Source: Armatimonadaceae bacterium (GTDB taxonomy: Bacteria; Armatimonadota; Armatimonadia; Armatimonadales; Armatimonadaceae). From it: 39,686 bases of DNA. Location: NCBI GenBank assembly GCA_030446525.1, contig JAUJNC010000033.1, positions 1 to 39,686 of the forward strand, given 5' to 3'. Positions 1 through 8,698 of the stretch are shown here, in pieces (position 1 is the first letter of the stretch; every line of letters begins with the position of its first letter). The position numbers and the translations under genes were made by a program. The notes beneath the pieces were generated by a model, which saw nothing but the letters and a program-made list of their open reading frames with translations, ran no database searches and was not told the DNA's origin.

Positions 1-339
1 GGCGTAGGTGGAGAACTTCACCCCCTTACCGGGGTCGTAGTTGTCGAGCGCGGAAAGGAGCCCCAGGAAACCCTCCTGGACCAGGTCCTCCAGCGGCTCG
101 CCGGAGTTGGTGAAACGGCGCGCGACGGACTCCACCAGGCCGGTGTAGTGCCCGGCGATGCGCGATTTTGACTCTTCGAGCGCCGGCCCGGGCGCGGCGT
201 CGCCGCGGGAGCGGAGCCGCACGTACTCGTCCAGCCAGAGCGCCACCTGCTCATCGCCCGGCCGGCCCGCCGCTTTGCTGGCGGCGCCTGCCGGGGCTCG
301 TTTCGAGCATTCCTTCCCTGTGTCGCGGGTTATTATCAT
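1..339 (-). CDS. RNA polymerase sigma factor, SigB/SigF/SigG-like, N-terminal part
   Basis: The C-terminus lies beyond the window edge, leaving 113 codons. A variable N-terminal stretch of about 60 residues leads into sigma-70 region 2. The visible motif EPLEDLVQEGFLGLLSAL is followed by NYDPGKGVKFSTYA, the core-binding and -10-recognition helix typical of group 3 (stress, sporulation or flagellar type) sigma factors. The ATG at 339 is preceded by AGGAAG with an 8-base gap, so the start is well supported. The gene diverges from pilT across about 245 bp. Regions 3 and 4 are not visible, so the subfamily cannot be fixed further. A group 3 sigma factor would direct core polymerase to a specialised regulon; which regulon cannot be read here. 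Confidence 0.88.
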   Translation of the reverse strand, partial: MIITRDTGKECSKRAPAGAASKAAGRPGDEQVALWLDEYVRLRSRGDAAPGPALEESKSRIAGHYTGLVESVARRFTNSGEPLEDLVQEGFLGLLSALDNYDPGKGVKFSTYA

Positions 340-495
340 GCGATTGGCTTCCTGCTTATGGTAATAGCCTGGCCCTCCGTGGCCGCCGCGCCGGGTACGC
401 CCCCTTCCGAGAGAATACCGGGTGCTGATTCGATTGTCGGACGCCCGCCCGCTCTTCTCCACCTCTTCCTGGAATTCTGCCGGTTTTGGGTGCGC

Positions 496-519
496 GCGCC
501 GCCCCCGCGCGGGCGGCGC
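496..519. repeat. Perfect inverted repeat in pilT leader
   Basis: GCGCCGCCC (496-504) and GGGCGGCGC (511-519) form a 9-bp perfect stem with a 6-base loop. It lies about 65 bp upstream of the pilT start, in the divergent region between the sigma factor and pilT. No U-tract follows, so it is not an intrinsic terminator. It could be an mRNA leader structure or an operator. High GC raises the chance of coincidence. Confidence 0.4.
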
Positions 520-585
520 CTGAAGAGAAGACAGGGAGCCGCCGACAATACGTAGCGCAACTAACCGTGTGGAGTGAGGGTAACC

Positions 586-1956
586 GTGTCCAATCTGCTT
601 CTTCCCGACGATGAGCCGTCCCATCTCGTCCAGCCGCCGCCGGTCAGGCAAAGCCTGCCGCCCGGGGCGCGGGACGCGGGGCTGCCTCTGGACCTGCTGG
701 GCGACCTGCCGGCAAGCCTCGGCGCGGCGCGCCCGGCCCCGGAAAGCCACGCGCTCCCCCCGAGCGACGCGGAGCTGCTTATGGAGCTGCTGGACGATGT
801 GCCGGCGGCAAGTCCGGCGCCGCCCGGCATCGGCCTGGACGACGGTTTCGGCCTGGACGGGCCGGCGGGGGAGGACATGGAGTCCCTGTCCCTGGAAGGG
901 CTCCACATCGACGACGTTTTGCGGGCGTCGCAGCAGATGAAGGCGTCGGACATCCACCTGACAGTGGGCCTGCCCCCGATGGTGCGCGTGGACGGCAAGC
1001 TGGCGCCCACGCACTGGCAGGAGGTGGACGCGCGCGAGGCGCAGCGGCTCGTCTACGACATACTCAGCTCGGAACAGATCGAGCGGTTCGAGCGGACCAA
1101 GGAGCTGGACTTCTCGTACGGCCTGGCCGGCGTGGGGCGCTTCCGCTTCAACGTGTACCGGCAGCGCGGCACGGTGGGCTGCGCCATGCGCGCCATCCCC
1201 AACGCGATCCCCTCGCTGGACCAGCTCCGGCTCCCCCCGATCCTGCGCGAGCTGACCCGCAAGACCTCGGGGCTGATCCTGGTGACGGGGCCGACGGGGT
1301 CCGGGAAATCGACCACCATCGCGTCGATGATCGACGTGATCAACGCCGAGCGCGAGGTCCACATCATGACGATGGAGGACCCGATCGAGTACCTGCACCA
1401 CCACAAGACCGGCATGATCAACCAGCGCGAGCTCGGGGCCGACACCGACAGCTTCCACAACGCGCTGCGCGCCGTCCTGCGCGAGGACCCGGACGTCATC
1501 CTGGTGGGCGAGATGCGCGACAAGGAGACCATCGCCGCCGCGCTGACGCTGGCGGAAACGGGGCACCTGGTCTTCGGGACCCTGCACACCCGCAACGCGC
1601 CGCAGACCGTCGACCGCGTCGTCGACGTGTTCCCGCCGGACCAGCAGGACCAGATCAAGGTCCAGCTGTCCAACTCCATCGAGGCGGTGGTCGCGCAGCA
1701 GCTCCTGCCCCTGCTGGGCGGCGGGCGCATCGCGGCCATCGAGATCATGGTGGCGACCTCGGCGATCCGTAACCTGATCCGCGAGGGCAAGACCTACCAG
1801 ATCATGTCGTCCATCGAGACGGGCACGCAGTACGGGATGCAGCCGATGGACAAGGTGCTGGCGGATCTGCATCGCAACGGCATGATCAGCTACGAGGAGG
1901 CCATCACGCGCGCCATCGACCGCGAGAACTTCCTCCGGCTGGTGAAAGGACTTTAA
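586..1956 (+). CDS. pilT: Type IV pilus retraction ATPase PilT with N-terminal extension
   Basis: Hexameric secretion ATPase that powers pilus retraction (twitching) at the cytoplasmic face of the inner membrane. Visible motifs are Walker A GPTGSGKSTT, the Asp box MTMEDPIEY, Walker B DVILVGEMRDKET with the following His box TLAETGHLVFGTLHT, and the PilT-type C-terminal element AIRNLIREGK. The protein is about 456 aa, versus about 345-370 for typical PilT. The extra residues are a Pro/Ala/Asp-rich N-terminal segment of about 105 aa before the usual start (DDVLRASQQMKASDIHL). I prefer the GTG at 586 because GAGGG sits 5 bases upstream; an in-frame GTG at 574 has no such site. pilC begins 14 bp downstream, so the two are probably co-transcribed. 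Confidence 0.95.
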   Translation: MSNLLLPDDEPSHLVQPPPVRQSLPPGARDAGLPLDLLGDLPASLGAARPAPESHALPPSDAELLMELLDDVPAASPAPPGIGLDDGFGLDGPAGEDMESLSLEGLHIDDVLRASQQMKASDIHLTVGLPPMVRVDGKLAPTHWQEVDAREAQRLVYDILSSEQIERFERTKELDFSYGLAGVGRFRFNVYRQRGTVGCAMRAIPNAIPSLDQLRLPPILRELTRKTSGLILVTGPTGSGKSTTIASMIDVINAEREVHIMTMEDPIEYLHHHKTGMINQRELGADTDSFHNALRAVLREDPDVILVGEMRDKETIAAALTLAETGHLVFGTLHTRNAPQTVDRVVDVFPPDQQDQIKVQLSNSIEAVVAQQLLPLLGGGRIAAIEIMVATSAIRNLIREGKTYQIMSSIETGTQYGMQPMDKVLADLHRNGMISYEEAITRAIDRENFLRLVKGL

Positions 1957-1970
1957 GGAGGGATTCTCGC

Positions 1971-3176
1971 ATGGCAACGTTCGTATATGACGCCATCGAC
2001 CCGGTGGGGAGGTCGATAAAGGGCCGGATCGACGCCGATTCGGAGGGGCTGGTTCTTTCCAAGCTGCACGACCAGAACTTCCACGTGCTGTCGGTGTCGG
2101 AGCACAAGGCCGGCCTGTCTTTGAAGAAAAAGGTCGGCGCCCCCAAGCTGCAGGCGCTGGTCGTTTTTTCCCGCCAGTTCGCCACCATGATCGACGCGGG
2201 CATCCCCATCCTGAAGTGTCTGGACATCCTGGAAGGGCAGACCAAGGATCTGGCGCTCAAGCCGGCGCTCGGCGCGGTCCGCAAGGACGTCAAGGGGGGG
2301 CTGTCGCTGGCCGACGCCCTGGCCAAGTACCCGAACTGCTTTTCCAAGCTGTACGTGAACATGATCCGGGCGGCGGAGCTGGGCGGCATCCTGGACACCA
2401 TCCTGGACCGGCTGGCGACCTTCCTGGAAAAGGAGATGGAGATCCGGCAGAAGATCAAGAGCGCGATGATGTACCCGATCATCGTCCTCGCCTTCTCGGT
2501 CGGCATGGTCTTCGCGCTCTTCTTCTTCGTGCTGCCCCGGTTCAAGGAGATTTTCGTCTCGATGAACATGCCGATGCCCGCCATGACGCAGGCCCTGTTC
2601 TCCCTGTCCGATTTTCTGGTGCACTCCTGGTATGTGTTCCCGCTCCTGGGCGGCGGCGCGTGCTACGCCCTGAAGCGGTACGGCAACACCACCCAGGGCA
2701 GGATGCACATCGATCTGCTGAAGCTGCGCGCGCCGGTGGTGGGCGAACTGGTGCTGAAGATGGCGGTGTCACGGTTCAGCCGCACGTTCGGGACGCTGGT
2801 GGCCTCGGGCGTGCCGATGATGCGCTCGATGGAGATCGTGGGCGAGACGGCGGGCAACGCCGTGATCGCCGCCGCCATCGCCAGCGCCCGCAGCGCCATC
2901 CGCGACGGGCAGCGGATCTCCACCCCGCTGGCCGGGTCGAACCTGTTCCCGACCATGGTGACGCACATGATCGACATCGGCGAGGAGACGGGGCGTTTGT
3001 CGGAGATGCTGGTCAAGGTTTCCGACTTCTACGACGCGGAGGTGGACGCGGCGGTGAAGGGCCTGACCAGCCTGATCGAGCCGATGCTGATCGTCTTCAT
3101 GGGCATGGTCGTCGGTTTTATCGCCATCTCGGTCATGGCCCCGATGTTCCAAATGGTGAACAGCATCAACCAGTAG
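1971..3176 (+). CDS. pilC: Type IV pilus inner-membrane platform protein PilC
   Basis: The GspF/PilC family forms the membrane platform on which the assembly and retraction ATPases act. The protein is 401 aa, a normal length. It opens with the typical ATFVYDAIDPVGRSIKGRI segment. Two homologous GspF domains follow (about residues 65-190 and 270-395), each containing a cytoplasmic helical bundle such as FSRQFATMIDAGIPILKCL and FSRTFGTLVASGVPMM. Hydrophobic segments lie near residues 165-190, 215-235 and 370-390. The ribosome binding site AAGGAGGG overlaps the pilT stop codon, indicating translational coupling with pilT. A strong intrinsic terminator follows the gene. Confidence 0.96.
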   Translation: MATFVYDAIDPVGRSIKGRIDADSEGLVLSKLHDQNFHVLSVSEHKAGLSLKKKVGAPKLQALVVFSRQFATMIDAGIPILKCLDILEGQTKDLALKPALGAVRKDVKGGLSLADALAKYPNCFSKLYVNMIRAAELGGILDTILDRLATFLEKEMEIRQKIKSAMMYPIIVLAFSVGMVFALFFFVLPRFKEIFVSMNMPMPAMTQALFSLSDFLVHSWYVFPLLGGGACYALKRYGNTTQGRMHIDLLKLRAPVVGELVLKMAVSRFSRTFGTLVASGVPMMRSMEIVGETAGNAVIAAAIASARSAIRDGQRISTPLAGSNLFPTMVTHMIDIGEETGRLSEMLVKVSDFYDAEVDAAVKGLTSLIEPMLIVFMGMVVGFIAISVMAPMFQMVNSINQ

Positions 3177-3214
3177 GGGCAGGGCAAGCCCTACCCTTGC
3201 CACGGCGTTCCCCG

Positions 3215-3245
3215 AAAGCCCCCGGCCCCCCGGCCGGGGGCTTTT
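3215..3245 (+). terminator. Intrinsic terminator after pilT-pilC
   Basis: A 13-bp perfect stem (AAAGCCCCCGGCC at 3215-3227, GGCCGGGGGCTTT at 3232-3244) with a CCCC loop, followed by a short T run. It lies 39 bp past the pilC stop and closes the pilT-pilC unit. Confidence 0.85.
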
Positions 3246-3335
3246 CTGTTCCGCCTTCCCGCGGCAGGAATGCGGCCCGGCGAGGAGAACAGGCGGGTGG
3301 CTGCCGGCGGCGCCTGGGGAAGGGAGGGTTCGGCG

Positions 3336-3794
3336 TTGGGTGCGGAGGAGCCTGGAGTCCCGCTGCACGGCGCGGGCGAGCGGGCGTGCCTGTACGACCT
3401 GCGGGCGCGGGTGCTGCGGCCGGGACGTCCGCCCGAGGAGAGCCGGTTCGCGGGCGACGACGACCCGGACGCCGTGCACCTGGGGGCGTTCGTCCGCGGG
3501 CGCTGCGTCGGCGTCGCCACCCTCCTCCCGGACGGCGGCCTGCGCCTGCGCGGCATGGCCGTCGAGCCCGACCTGCAGGGGCGCGGCATCGGGGCGGCGC
3601 TGGTCCGCCGCGCCCAGGAGACCGCCGCGCGGGCCGGACAGGACCTCTGGTGCAACGCGCGGGCCTCCGCCGCGGGCTTTTACCGGAAGCTCGGCTGGGT
3701 CACCGAGGGGGGCGCTGACGTCCCCGGCATCGGCCCGCACTACGTGATGCGGTGGCTAAGTCACGAGAAAGACAGGCAAAGGAAACAAACGCTC
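3336..3794 (+). CDS. GNAT family N-acetyltransferase
   Basis: Acetyl-CoA-dependent acetyltransferase of the GCN5-related fold; the substrate is unknown. The signature is motif A, LRGMAVEPDLQGRGIGAALV, with the Q-x-x-G-x-G/A pyrophosphate-binding loop. The later FYRKLGWVTEGG element is the usual GNAT motif B. The TTG at 3336 is preceded by GGGAGGG with a 6-7 base gap; an upstream ATG at 3270 is possible but adds a low-complexity leader. No stop codon separates it from the downstream isomerase in the same frame: after MRWL the frame runs straight into the pgi start at 3795. A stop appears on shifting by one base (CTAAG near 3756), so a lost or gained base is likelier than a real fusion. Confidence 0.8.
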
Positions 3795-5159
3795 ATGTCG
3801 GAAACGAACGCTCTTCCCCTGACACTCGACGCCGCGCATCTGGCGCCCGATATCACACCCGAACAGATTGCCGCCTGGCGCGGGCGCCTCGCCTGGGCGC
3901 AACAGACTTTGTTGGAGGGCACGGGGCCGGGGCCGACTTCCGCAGCCTGGCTGGACCCGGCGGCGATGGTGGACGACGGCCTGCTCGGCGAGATCGAGGC
4001 GATCGCCGCCGACCTGCGCGAGCGCTCGGACGTGCTGGTGGTGATCGGCATCGGCGGTCGTACCTGGGGGCGCGAGCGGTGATCGAGGCGCTCGCCCCCG
4101 CGGGCGCGTCCTCGGTCGTGTTCGCCGGGCAGAATCTGTCCGCGCGCTATCACGCCGACCTGCTCGGGTCGCTGCAGGGCAAGCGCGTCGCCCTGAACGC
4201 CGTGTCCAAGTCGGGCACGACGACGGAGCCGGCGGTCGCGTTCCGGCTTCGCGCGCCCACGTCGAGGCGCAGGCCGGCCCGGACGAGGCCAAGAACCTGA
4301 TCGTCGCCACGACCGACGCCCGAAAGGGCGCGATGCGCAAGTTCGCCGACACGCGGGGCTACCGCACGCTGCCCATCGCCGACGACGTGGGAGGGCGCTA
4401 CTCCGTGCTGTCGCCGGTCGGGCTGCTGCCATCGCCTACGCCGGGATCGACATCCGCGCGCTGCGCGCGGGGGCGAGCGCCTGCGCCGCCGCCGCCGCCG
4501 AGCCGGACCCGCTCAAGAACCCGGTCCTGTTCTACGCCGCCGCGCGCAACCTGCTGTACAACCAGGGCTACGCGACCGAGGTGCTCGCCTCGTTCGAGCC
4601 GCGCCTTCACTACCTGATGGAGTGGTGGAAGCAGCTCTTCGGCGAAAGCGAGGGCAAGGACCACATGGCCCTTTACCCGTCGTCGGTCGCTTTCACCACC
4701 GACCTGCACTCGATGGGGCAATACCTGCAGCAGGGCCGCCGCGACCTGATCGAGACCTTCTTGTGGGTCGAGGGCGAGGGGGAGCCCGTCCTGCCGCTGC
4801 CCCCCGGCGATGACGCGGACGAACTGGGTTACCTCGCCGGGCGCCCACTGACCGAGATCAACCGGGCCGCCTACCAGGCCACCGCGCTCGCCCACCGCGG
4901 GGGCGGCGTCCCGAACCTGACGGTGCGCCTTCCGCGCCTGGACGCGCACGCGCTGGGCGGCCTGCTGTACTTCTTCGAGCGCGCCTGCGGCGTCTCGGGC
5001 TACCTTCTGGGCGTCAACCCGTTCGACCAGCCCGGCGTCGAGGCGTACAAGCAGAACATGTTCGCCCTGCTCCGGAAGCCGGGCTACGAGGCCGAAACCG
5101 GCCGCCTCCGGGAGGCGGTGGACGCCCGCCCCGGAGGCAGCCTCATCTCGTTCGAGTGA
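3795..5159 (+). CDS. pgi: Glucose-6-phosphate isomerase (frame broken three times)
   Basis: Interconverts glucose-6-phosphate and fructose-6-phosphate in the cytoplasm. Read across frames it gives about 455 aa with family signatures: VLVVIGIGG then [12 protein letters not shown], the phosphosugar-binding [13 protein letters not shown], and [28 protein letters not shown]-terminal segment near [14 protein letters not shown] carries the conserved lysine. There are three one-base losses: near 4053 (GGCGGTCGTAC where GGCGGCTCGTAC is expected), near 4247 (CGGCTTCGCGCGCC) and near 4431 (CTGCCATCGCC). Together they restore the overall length to a multiple of three. The family is usually needed for growth, so sequencing indels are likelier than decay. 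AAAGGA lies about 12 bases before the ATG. Confidence 0.88.
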
Positions 5160-5166
5160 CGGCCAC

Positions 5167-5195
5167 GGGGGCAAGGGGGTGACCCCCCTGCCCCC
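5167..5195. terminator. Hairpin between convergent pgi and amidase genes
   Basis: GGGGGCA then GGGGG pairs with CCCCC then TGCCCCC around a TGA loop, with one A-C mismatch. It sits between two gene ends that face each other (stops at 5159 and 5201). Neither strand has a U-tract, so it is at best a weak bidirectional terminator or a block between converging polymerases. Confidence 0.4.
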
Positions 5196-5200
5196 CGGCT

Positions 5201-6898
5201 TCAGCGCCGTACGATCTTGACCGCGTCCGCGATCACGTAACCGGTGCCGCTGGCCCAGCGACTGACGCCGACGACGTTGTGGTCGCCCGCCGCCAGGTTG
5301 AAGGTGCCCAGGCTGACCCACGTGCCGCCGTTCACCTGCTGGTTGACGTTGCGATACACGCTGCCGCCCGTGGTCGCGATGACGAACGGCGTGGAAGCGT
5401 TGTAGCCGGCGTTGGCCGGATACCAGACGTACACCTCGTAGTTCGCGGTCGCCGGGAGGTTTACCTTGAACCACGCGGCGTCGCTGACCGGCTCCGGCGC
5501 TGCGTAGCGGTAGTCCGCCCCGTTGCGCTGGGCGCTGTAGCTCGACGTGCCCCAGTTGGCGCTGGCCGTGAACCGGCCGCCGGTCGCGTTGTCCACGATG
5601 GCCGACCAGGACGTGCTCTGGGTCACCAGCTGCATGTAGTAGGCCCAGTTCCAGTGCGGGCCGGGGTCGGTGTGGTCGTTCCCGGGCACCTCGACGTGGC
5701 CGAGGATGTGGGCCCGGTCCATGGGGATGCCGTACTTGAGGCAGATGCTGCGCGTCAGGGCGGCGGAGGCGCGGTACATCGCGTCGGTGAACCAGGCGGG
5801 ATTGCTGGAGATGGCCTCGTGCTCGATGCCGATCGAGACCGCGTTGTTGCTATGGCCGCTGACCAGGCCGTAGCCGCGGACGTGGTGGGCGATGTCCTTC
5901 TCGCGCACCATCTGCGTGATCTGGCCGTCGCTGGAGCGGATCACGTAATGCGCGCTGGTCTTGTACGGGTTGTTCGGGCTTTGGAACCAGCTGATCGTGC
6001 CCGCGTAGGAGCCTTCCGTGGTGTGGACGACGACGTACCGGATCGGCGACGACGACGGGCGGCTCGCGACCCCGTAATGGCCGTCACGCGCGGGCGCCCA
6101 GAGGGCGGGACCGTAGTCGAGGGAGTCGGTGCTCAGGATGCCTCCTTGCCCAAAAAGGTCGGCGCCCGGCAGGTCGACGTCGGGCGCGGGCGGGGCCACG
6201 GCGTCCCCGTACCGGCCCCGCTCCGGCGCGACCTCGCGCGCGAGGACGCTCAGAGCCTCGCCCTGCCGGCTCCGACCCTGGAACCCTTTGTTCAAAAAGT
6301 CGAAGATCTGGTCGGCGAAAAGGCGCGCGGCGACGTCACTTTCGGCGCAGCTGAAGCGCGCGGTGACCTGGTACCAATTGGCCAGATCCTTGCGGCCCGC
6401 GTTGTTCAGGCCCTGTTCATCCGCCCAGGCGCGCAGGACGGCGGCGGCGCCCCGGATGTTCTGCCCGGTGCTGGTCCTGAGAACCTGTTTAGAGACGCCC
6501 AGGATCGCCGCGGCCGCCGCCAGGGTGTCGGCGTTCCCGTTCTCCGCCAGGTGCATTATACCGTAGCCGTTGTCGTCGTTGTGCAGGTCCGAACCGGCGT
6601 GGGGCGCCGCCGCCTCGTCGAAGCGGGTCTGGGCATAGGCGATGGCCATCAGGAGATCGCGAGGGACATCGAACTGTTTTGCGGCCTGACGGAAAGCGCG
6701 GTTCAAGCGGCCCGGAAGCCGACTTTGCGCCTGCAGGTTGCGCTGGCGATACCGCGCCGTATCCGGCTCTTCGCCGGAACGTCGCGTGTCGGCGCCCTGC
6801 GCCAGGGCGCGCGGGACGGATGACGGGGAAACGGTCAGGGACCAGACGGTCAGAAGCAGGACCGAGCGCACGGCGGCGCGTGCGAGCGCGTGTGGCAT
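5201..6898 (-). CDS. Secreted N-acetylmuramoyl-L-alanine amidase with lytic-transglycosylase-like and golvesin C-terminal domains
   Basis: Predicted secreted peptidoglycan hydrolase, 565 aa. The ATG at 6898 follows GGAGGTGGAGG and starts a signal peptide (basic MPHALARAAVRS, then VLLLTVWSLTV, ending near ALAQG). Residues about 60-230 resemble a lysozyme/SLT-like region (FDVPRDLLMAIAYAQTRFDE, NGYGIMHLAEN). Residues about 265-425 are amidase_2: the first zinc ligand is in YVVVHTTEGS, then IGIEHE, then HILGHVEVPGNDHTDPGPHW with the remaining ligands. Residues about 430-565 match the golvesin/xanthan-lyase-type CBD-like C-terminal domain (GADYRYAAPEPVSDAAWFKV; VIADAVKIVRR). It would cleave the amide between MurNAc and the stem peptide outside the cytoplasm. 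It stands alone on the minus strand, facing pgi. A near-palindrome lies just upstream. Confidence 0.9.
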   Translation of the reverse strand: MPHALARAAVRSVLLLTVWSLTVSPSSVPRALAQGADTRRSGEEPDTARYRQRNLQAQSRLPGRLNRAFRQAAKQFDVPRDLLMAIAYAQTRFDEAAAPHAGSDLHNDDNGYGIMHLAENGNADTLAAAAAILGVSKQVLRTSTGQNIRGAAAVLRAWADEQGLNNAGRKDLANWYQVTARFSCAESDVAARLFADQIFDFLNKGFQGRSRQGEALSVLAREVAPERGRYGDAVAPPAPDVDLPGADLFGQGGILSTDSLDYGPALWAPARDGHYGVASRPSSSPIRYVVVHTTEGSYAGTISWFQSPNNPYKTSAHYVIRSSDGQITQMVREKDIAHHVRGYGLVSGHSNNAVSIGIEHEAISSNPAWFTDAMYRASAALTRSICLKYGIPMDRAHILGHVEVPGNDHTDPGPHWNWAYYMQLVTQSTSWSAIVDNATGGRFTASANWGTSSYSAQRNGADYRYAAPEPVSDAAWFKVNLPATANYEVYVWYPANAGYNASTPFVIATTGGSVYRNVNQQVNGGTWVSLGTFNLAAGDHNVVGVSRWASGTGYVIADAVKIVRR

Positions 6899-6926
6899 CC
6901 TCCACCTCCACAAACAGACAGAGTTA

Positions 6927-6943
6927 TGCCACAAATTGTGCCA
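6927..6943. promoter_or_regulatory. Near-perfect palindrome upstream of the amidase gene (candidate operator)
   Basis: TGCCACAA-A-TTGTGCCA, two 8-base half sites with one mismatched pair around a central A. It lies about 30 bp upstream of the amidase start, in AT-richer sequence, where an operator overlapping a promoter would be expected. No regulator can be named. Confidence 0.4.
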
Positions 6944-6990
6944 GAGCGGCGACGATTCCTTTCCCGACCGGGCGTCCGGGCGCGGATTTT

Positions 6991-7206
6991 TTAGGCCTCG
7001 CCTTCCGCCTCGTCCAGGAGCGCTTTCAGGGCCTTTTTCGTGGTGGCCGTGACGCGCCGGTACAGGTCGGCGCGGATCTTCGAGAACTCGGCGTCGTAGT
7101 CGTCGCCCTCCTCTAACTGGCACTCGACGGTGACACCCGCCGTCGCGCTCTGGTAGCGGGCCGAGCGCGTCTCCTTGTACTCGACCGTGAACTTGGTGAT
7201 CTGCAT
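6991..7206 (-). CDS. Small conserved-looking hypothetical protein, 71 aa
   Basis: Not recognised. The 71 residues start MQITKFTVEYKETRSARYQS, carry an acidic middle (QLEEGDDYDAEF) and a helical Lys/Arg-rich C-terminus. There is no signal peptide or membrane segment. The ATG at 7206 is preceded by GGGAAGGAA with a suitable gap; an in-frame GTG at 7227 would bypass it. The alternating strand pattern at the N-terminus followed by helices suggests a small alpha/beta domain. It is monocistronic between the guanine-deaminase gene and the amidase, on the same strand. Coding potential is supported by composition and a good ribosome binding site only. Confidence 0.6.
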   Translation of the reverse strand: MQITKFTVEYKETRSARYQSATAGVTVECQLEEGDDYDAEFSKIRADLYRRVTATTKKALKALLDEAEGEA

Positions 7207-7271
7207 ACAGCTGTTCCTTCCCGGCACAAGCGCCGCAAAACGGGGCTTTCCTCATCATACGTCGTGCGCGG

Positions 7272-8687
7272 TCAACGGGTTGCACGCCCCGCGCGTTGCC
7301 AGACGGTTTTGCCGGCCAGGGTGACGCTCAGGACCTTCCGCTCCGTACGCAGTGCAGTCTCGTGCACGTCTTGTGTCAGCCCTTCCAGGTCGCTTCCGTG
7401 CTCCAGGCCCGCCTCCTCCAGCCGGTCCAGGGCGCTCCGGTGCATTGCCGCGTACGCCTCCAGCGCCTCCGCCGATGTGCCGAGCAGCGACTCCAGGATC
7501 ACCGCGTCCACCGGTCTGCCTTGCAGGCGGGAAGTGTCGGCCTCGATCTCCACGAAGGACAGCGGCTTGCCGACTTCGAACGAGCCGATCTCGCGGTCCA
7601 GCCCCAGTATCCGGGCGGGGGCGAGCGTGGCGCGGAACAGGGCCTCCTGCGGCGTCGCCAGGGCGGAGCGGCCGGCGTGGACTTTCAGGAATTGGGCCAT
7701 CTCGCACAGCACCGACGTGGTGGGGGACGCGCCCACGTCGGTGCAGAGCGCGTAGGGGAGGCCCAGCGCGCGCACGGTGTCCAGCGGCAGGATCCCGGAG
7801 CCGATCAGGGTGTTGGACGTCGGGCAGTGCGCGATGGCCGCGTCGTGGCGGCGCAGGGTGTCCCACTCGGCTGGGGCCATCCGGAGGCAGTGCGCCAGGA
7901 TCGGGGCGTGGTCCAGCAGCCCGTCACGCCGGTACACGTCGGTGTAGCTCGCGTACCCCGGATACAGCACCTTCTCCACCAGAGCCTTCTCCGCCCGCTG
8001 CTCGTTCAGGTGGGTCTGCATGCGCAGGCCGAGCCGGCCCGCGAGCGCCGCGCCGCGCCGGCGCAGGGCCGAGTCCACGCTGACCGCGAACCGGTCGGTG
8101 AGCACCAGGCGCCGGCCGAAATCCGCGGCGAGGGCGGAGACTTCGCTCTCCAGGGACGCCTCGTCGGTGCGCAGGTACGCGGGACAGTTCTGGTTCATCA
8201 GGACCAGCCCGACCGACCAGACGGGGGGCAGCAGGGCGAGGGCGGCGCGGGCCGCCGAAGGGTGCACGGTCATGTACGCCGATCCGCCGACCACGCCCTG
8301 GGAGAGCGCGTCCTCGTGGAAGGCGCGGGTGACGTGGGCGGCGTATTCCGCGTCGGCGCAGCGCGACTCGGCGGGGAAGACGTTGCGCTGCAAACCCGCC
8401 AGCAGGCGCCCGCCGACGGGGTCGTCGCCGACGCCTTCGGTGAACCGGCCGCGGATCGGGTGCTGCGGGATGTGCGTGTGCGCGTCGAGAAAGGGCGGCG
8501 TGATGATCCCGGCGCTGCGCGTCACCGGGACGTCCCGGGCGCCGAGCTGCGGGGCAAGGGCCGGCCAGTCACCCACCCACGCGATGCGCCCCTGCGGGCC
8601 GGCCACCAGGGCGCCGTCGGGCAGGAACGTGACGCCACCATCGGGGCGGGGGTTCAGGATCGGTCCGCGGAGGATCCGGGCGTTCAT
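7272..8687 (-). CDS. Guanine-deaminase-like amidohydrolase
   Basis: 471 aa, amidohydrolase (TIM-barrel, zinc) fold. Guanine deaminase hydrolyses guanine to xanthine and ammonia, and the motif set fits it best. HxH metal site in DAHTHIPQHPIRG; THLNEQRAEKALVEKVL with the later SYTDVYRRDGLLDH; APILAHCLRM; IAHCPTSNTLIGSG; and the metal-binding Asp in YALCTDVGASPTTS. The start at 8687 lies 11 bp after the stop of the alcohol dehydrogenase gene on the same strand, so the pair is probably one transcript. A weak GGGCAG precedes the ATG. Other N-C hydrolases of this superfamily (atrazine-chlorohydrolase-like or aminodeoxyfutalosine-type) are possible, but the PQHP and SYTDVY blocks favour GuaD. No frame breaks are seen. 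Confidence 0.82.
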   Translation of the reverse strand: MNARILRGPILNPRPDGGVTFLPDGALVAGPQGRIAWVGDWPALAPQLGARDVPVTRSAGIITPPFLDAHTHIPQHPIRGRFTEGVGDDPVGGRLLAGLQRNVFPAESRCADAEYAAHVTRAFHEDALSQGVVGGSAYMTVHPSAARAALALLPPVWSVGLVLMNQNCPAYLRTDEASLESEVSALAADFGRRLVLTDRFAVSVDSALRRRGAALAGRLGLRMQTHLNEQRAEKALVEKVLYPGYASYTDVYRRDGLLDHAPILAHCLRMAPAEWDTLRRHDAAIAHCPTSNTLIGSGILPLDTVRALGLPYALCTDVGASPTTSVLCEMAQFLKVHAGRSALATPQEALFRATLAPARILGLDREIGSFEVGKPLSFVEIEADTSRLQGRPVDAVILESLLGTSAEALEAYAAMHRSALDRLEEAGLEHGSDLEGLTQDVHETALRTERKVLSVTLAGKTVWQRAGRATR

Positions 8688-8698
8688 GCGCTGCCCGT

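Noticed and set aside
3330..3345. GTTGGGT resembling an integron R' core
   Set aside because: No complementary R'' core or L''/L' arms within 150 bp; it lies at the start of the GNAT gene and is a chance match.
5279..6823. Plus-strand open frame of 514 codons opposite the amidase
   Set aside because: Val/Arg/Ala-rich antisense composition with no motif; the minus-strand amidase is clear.
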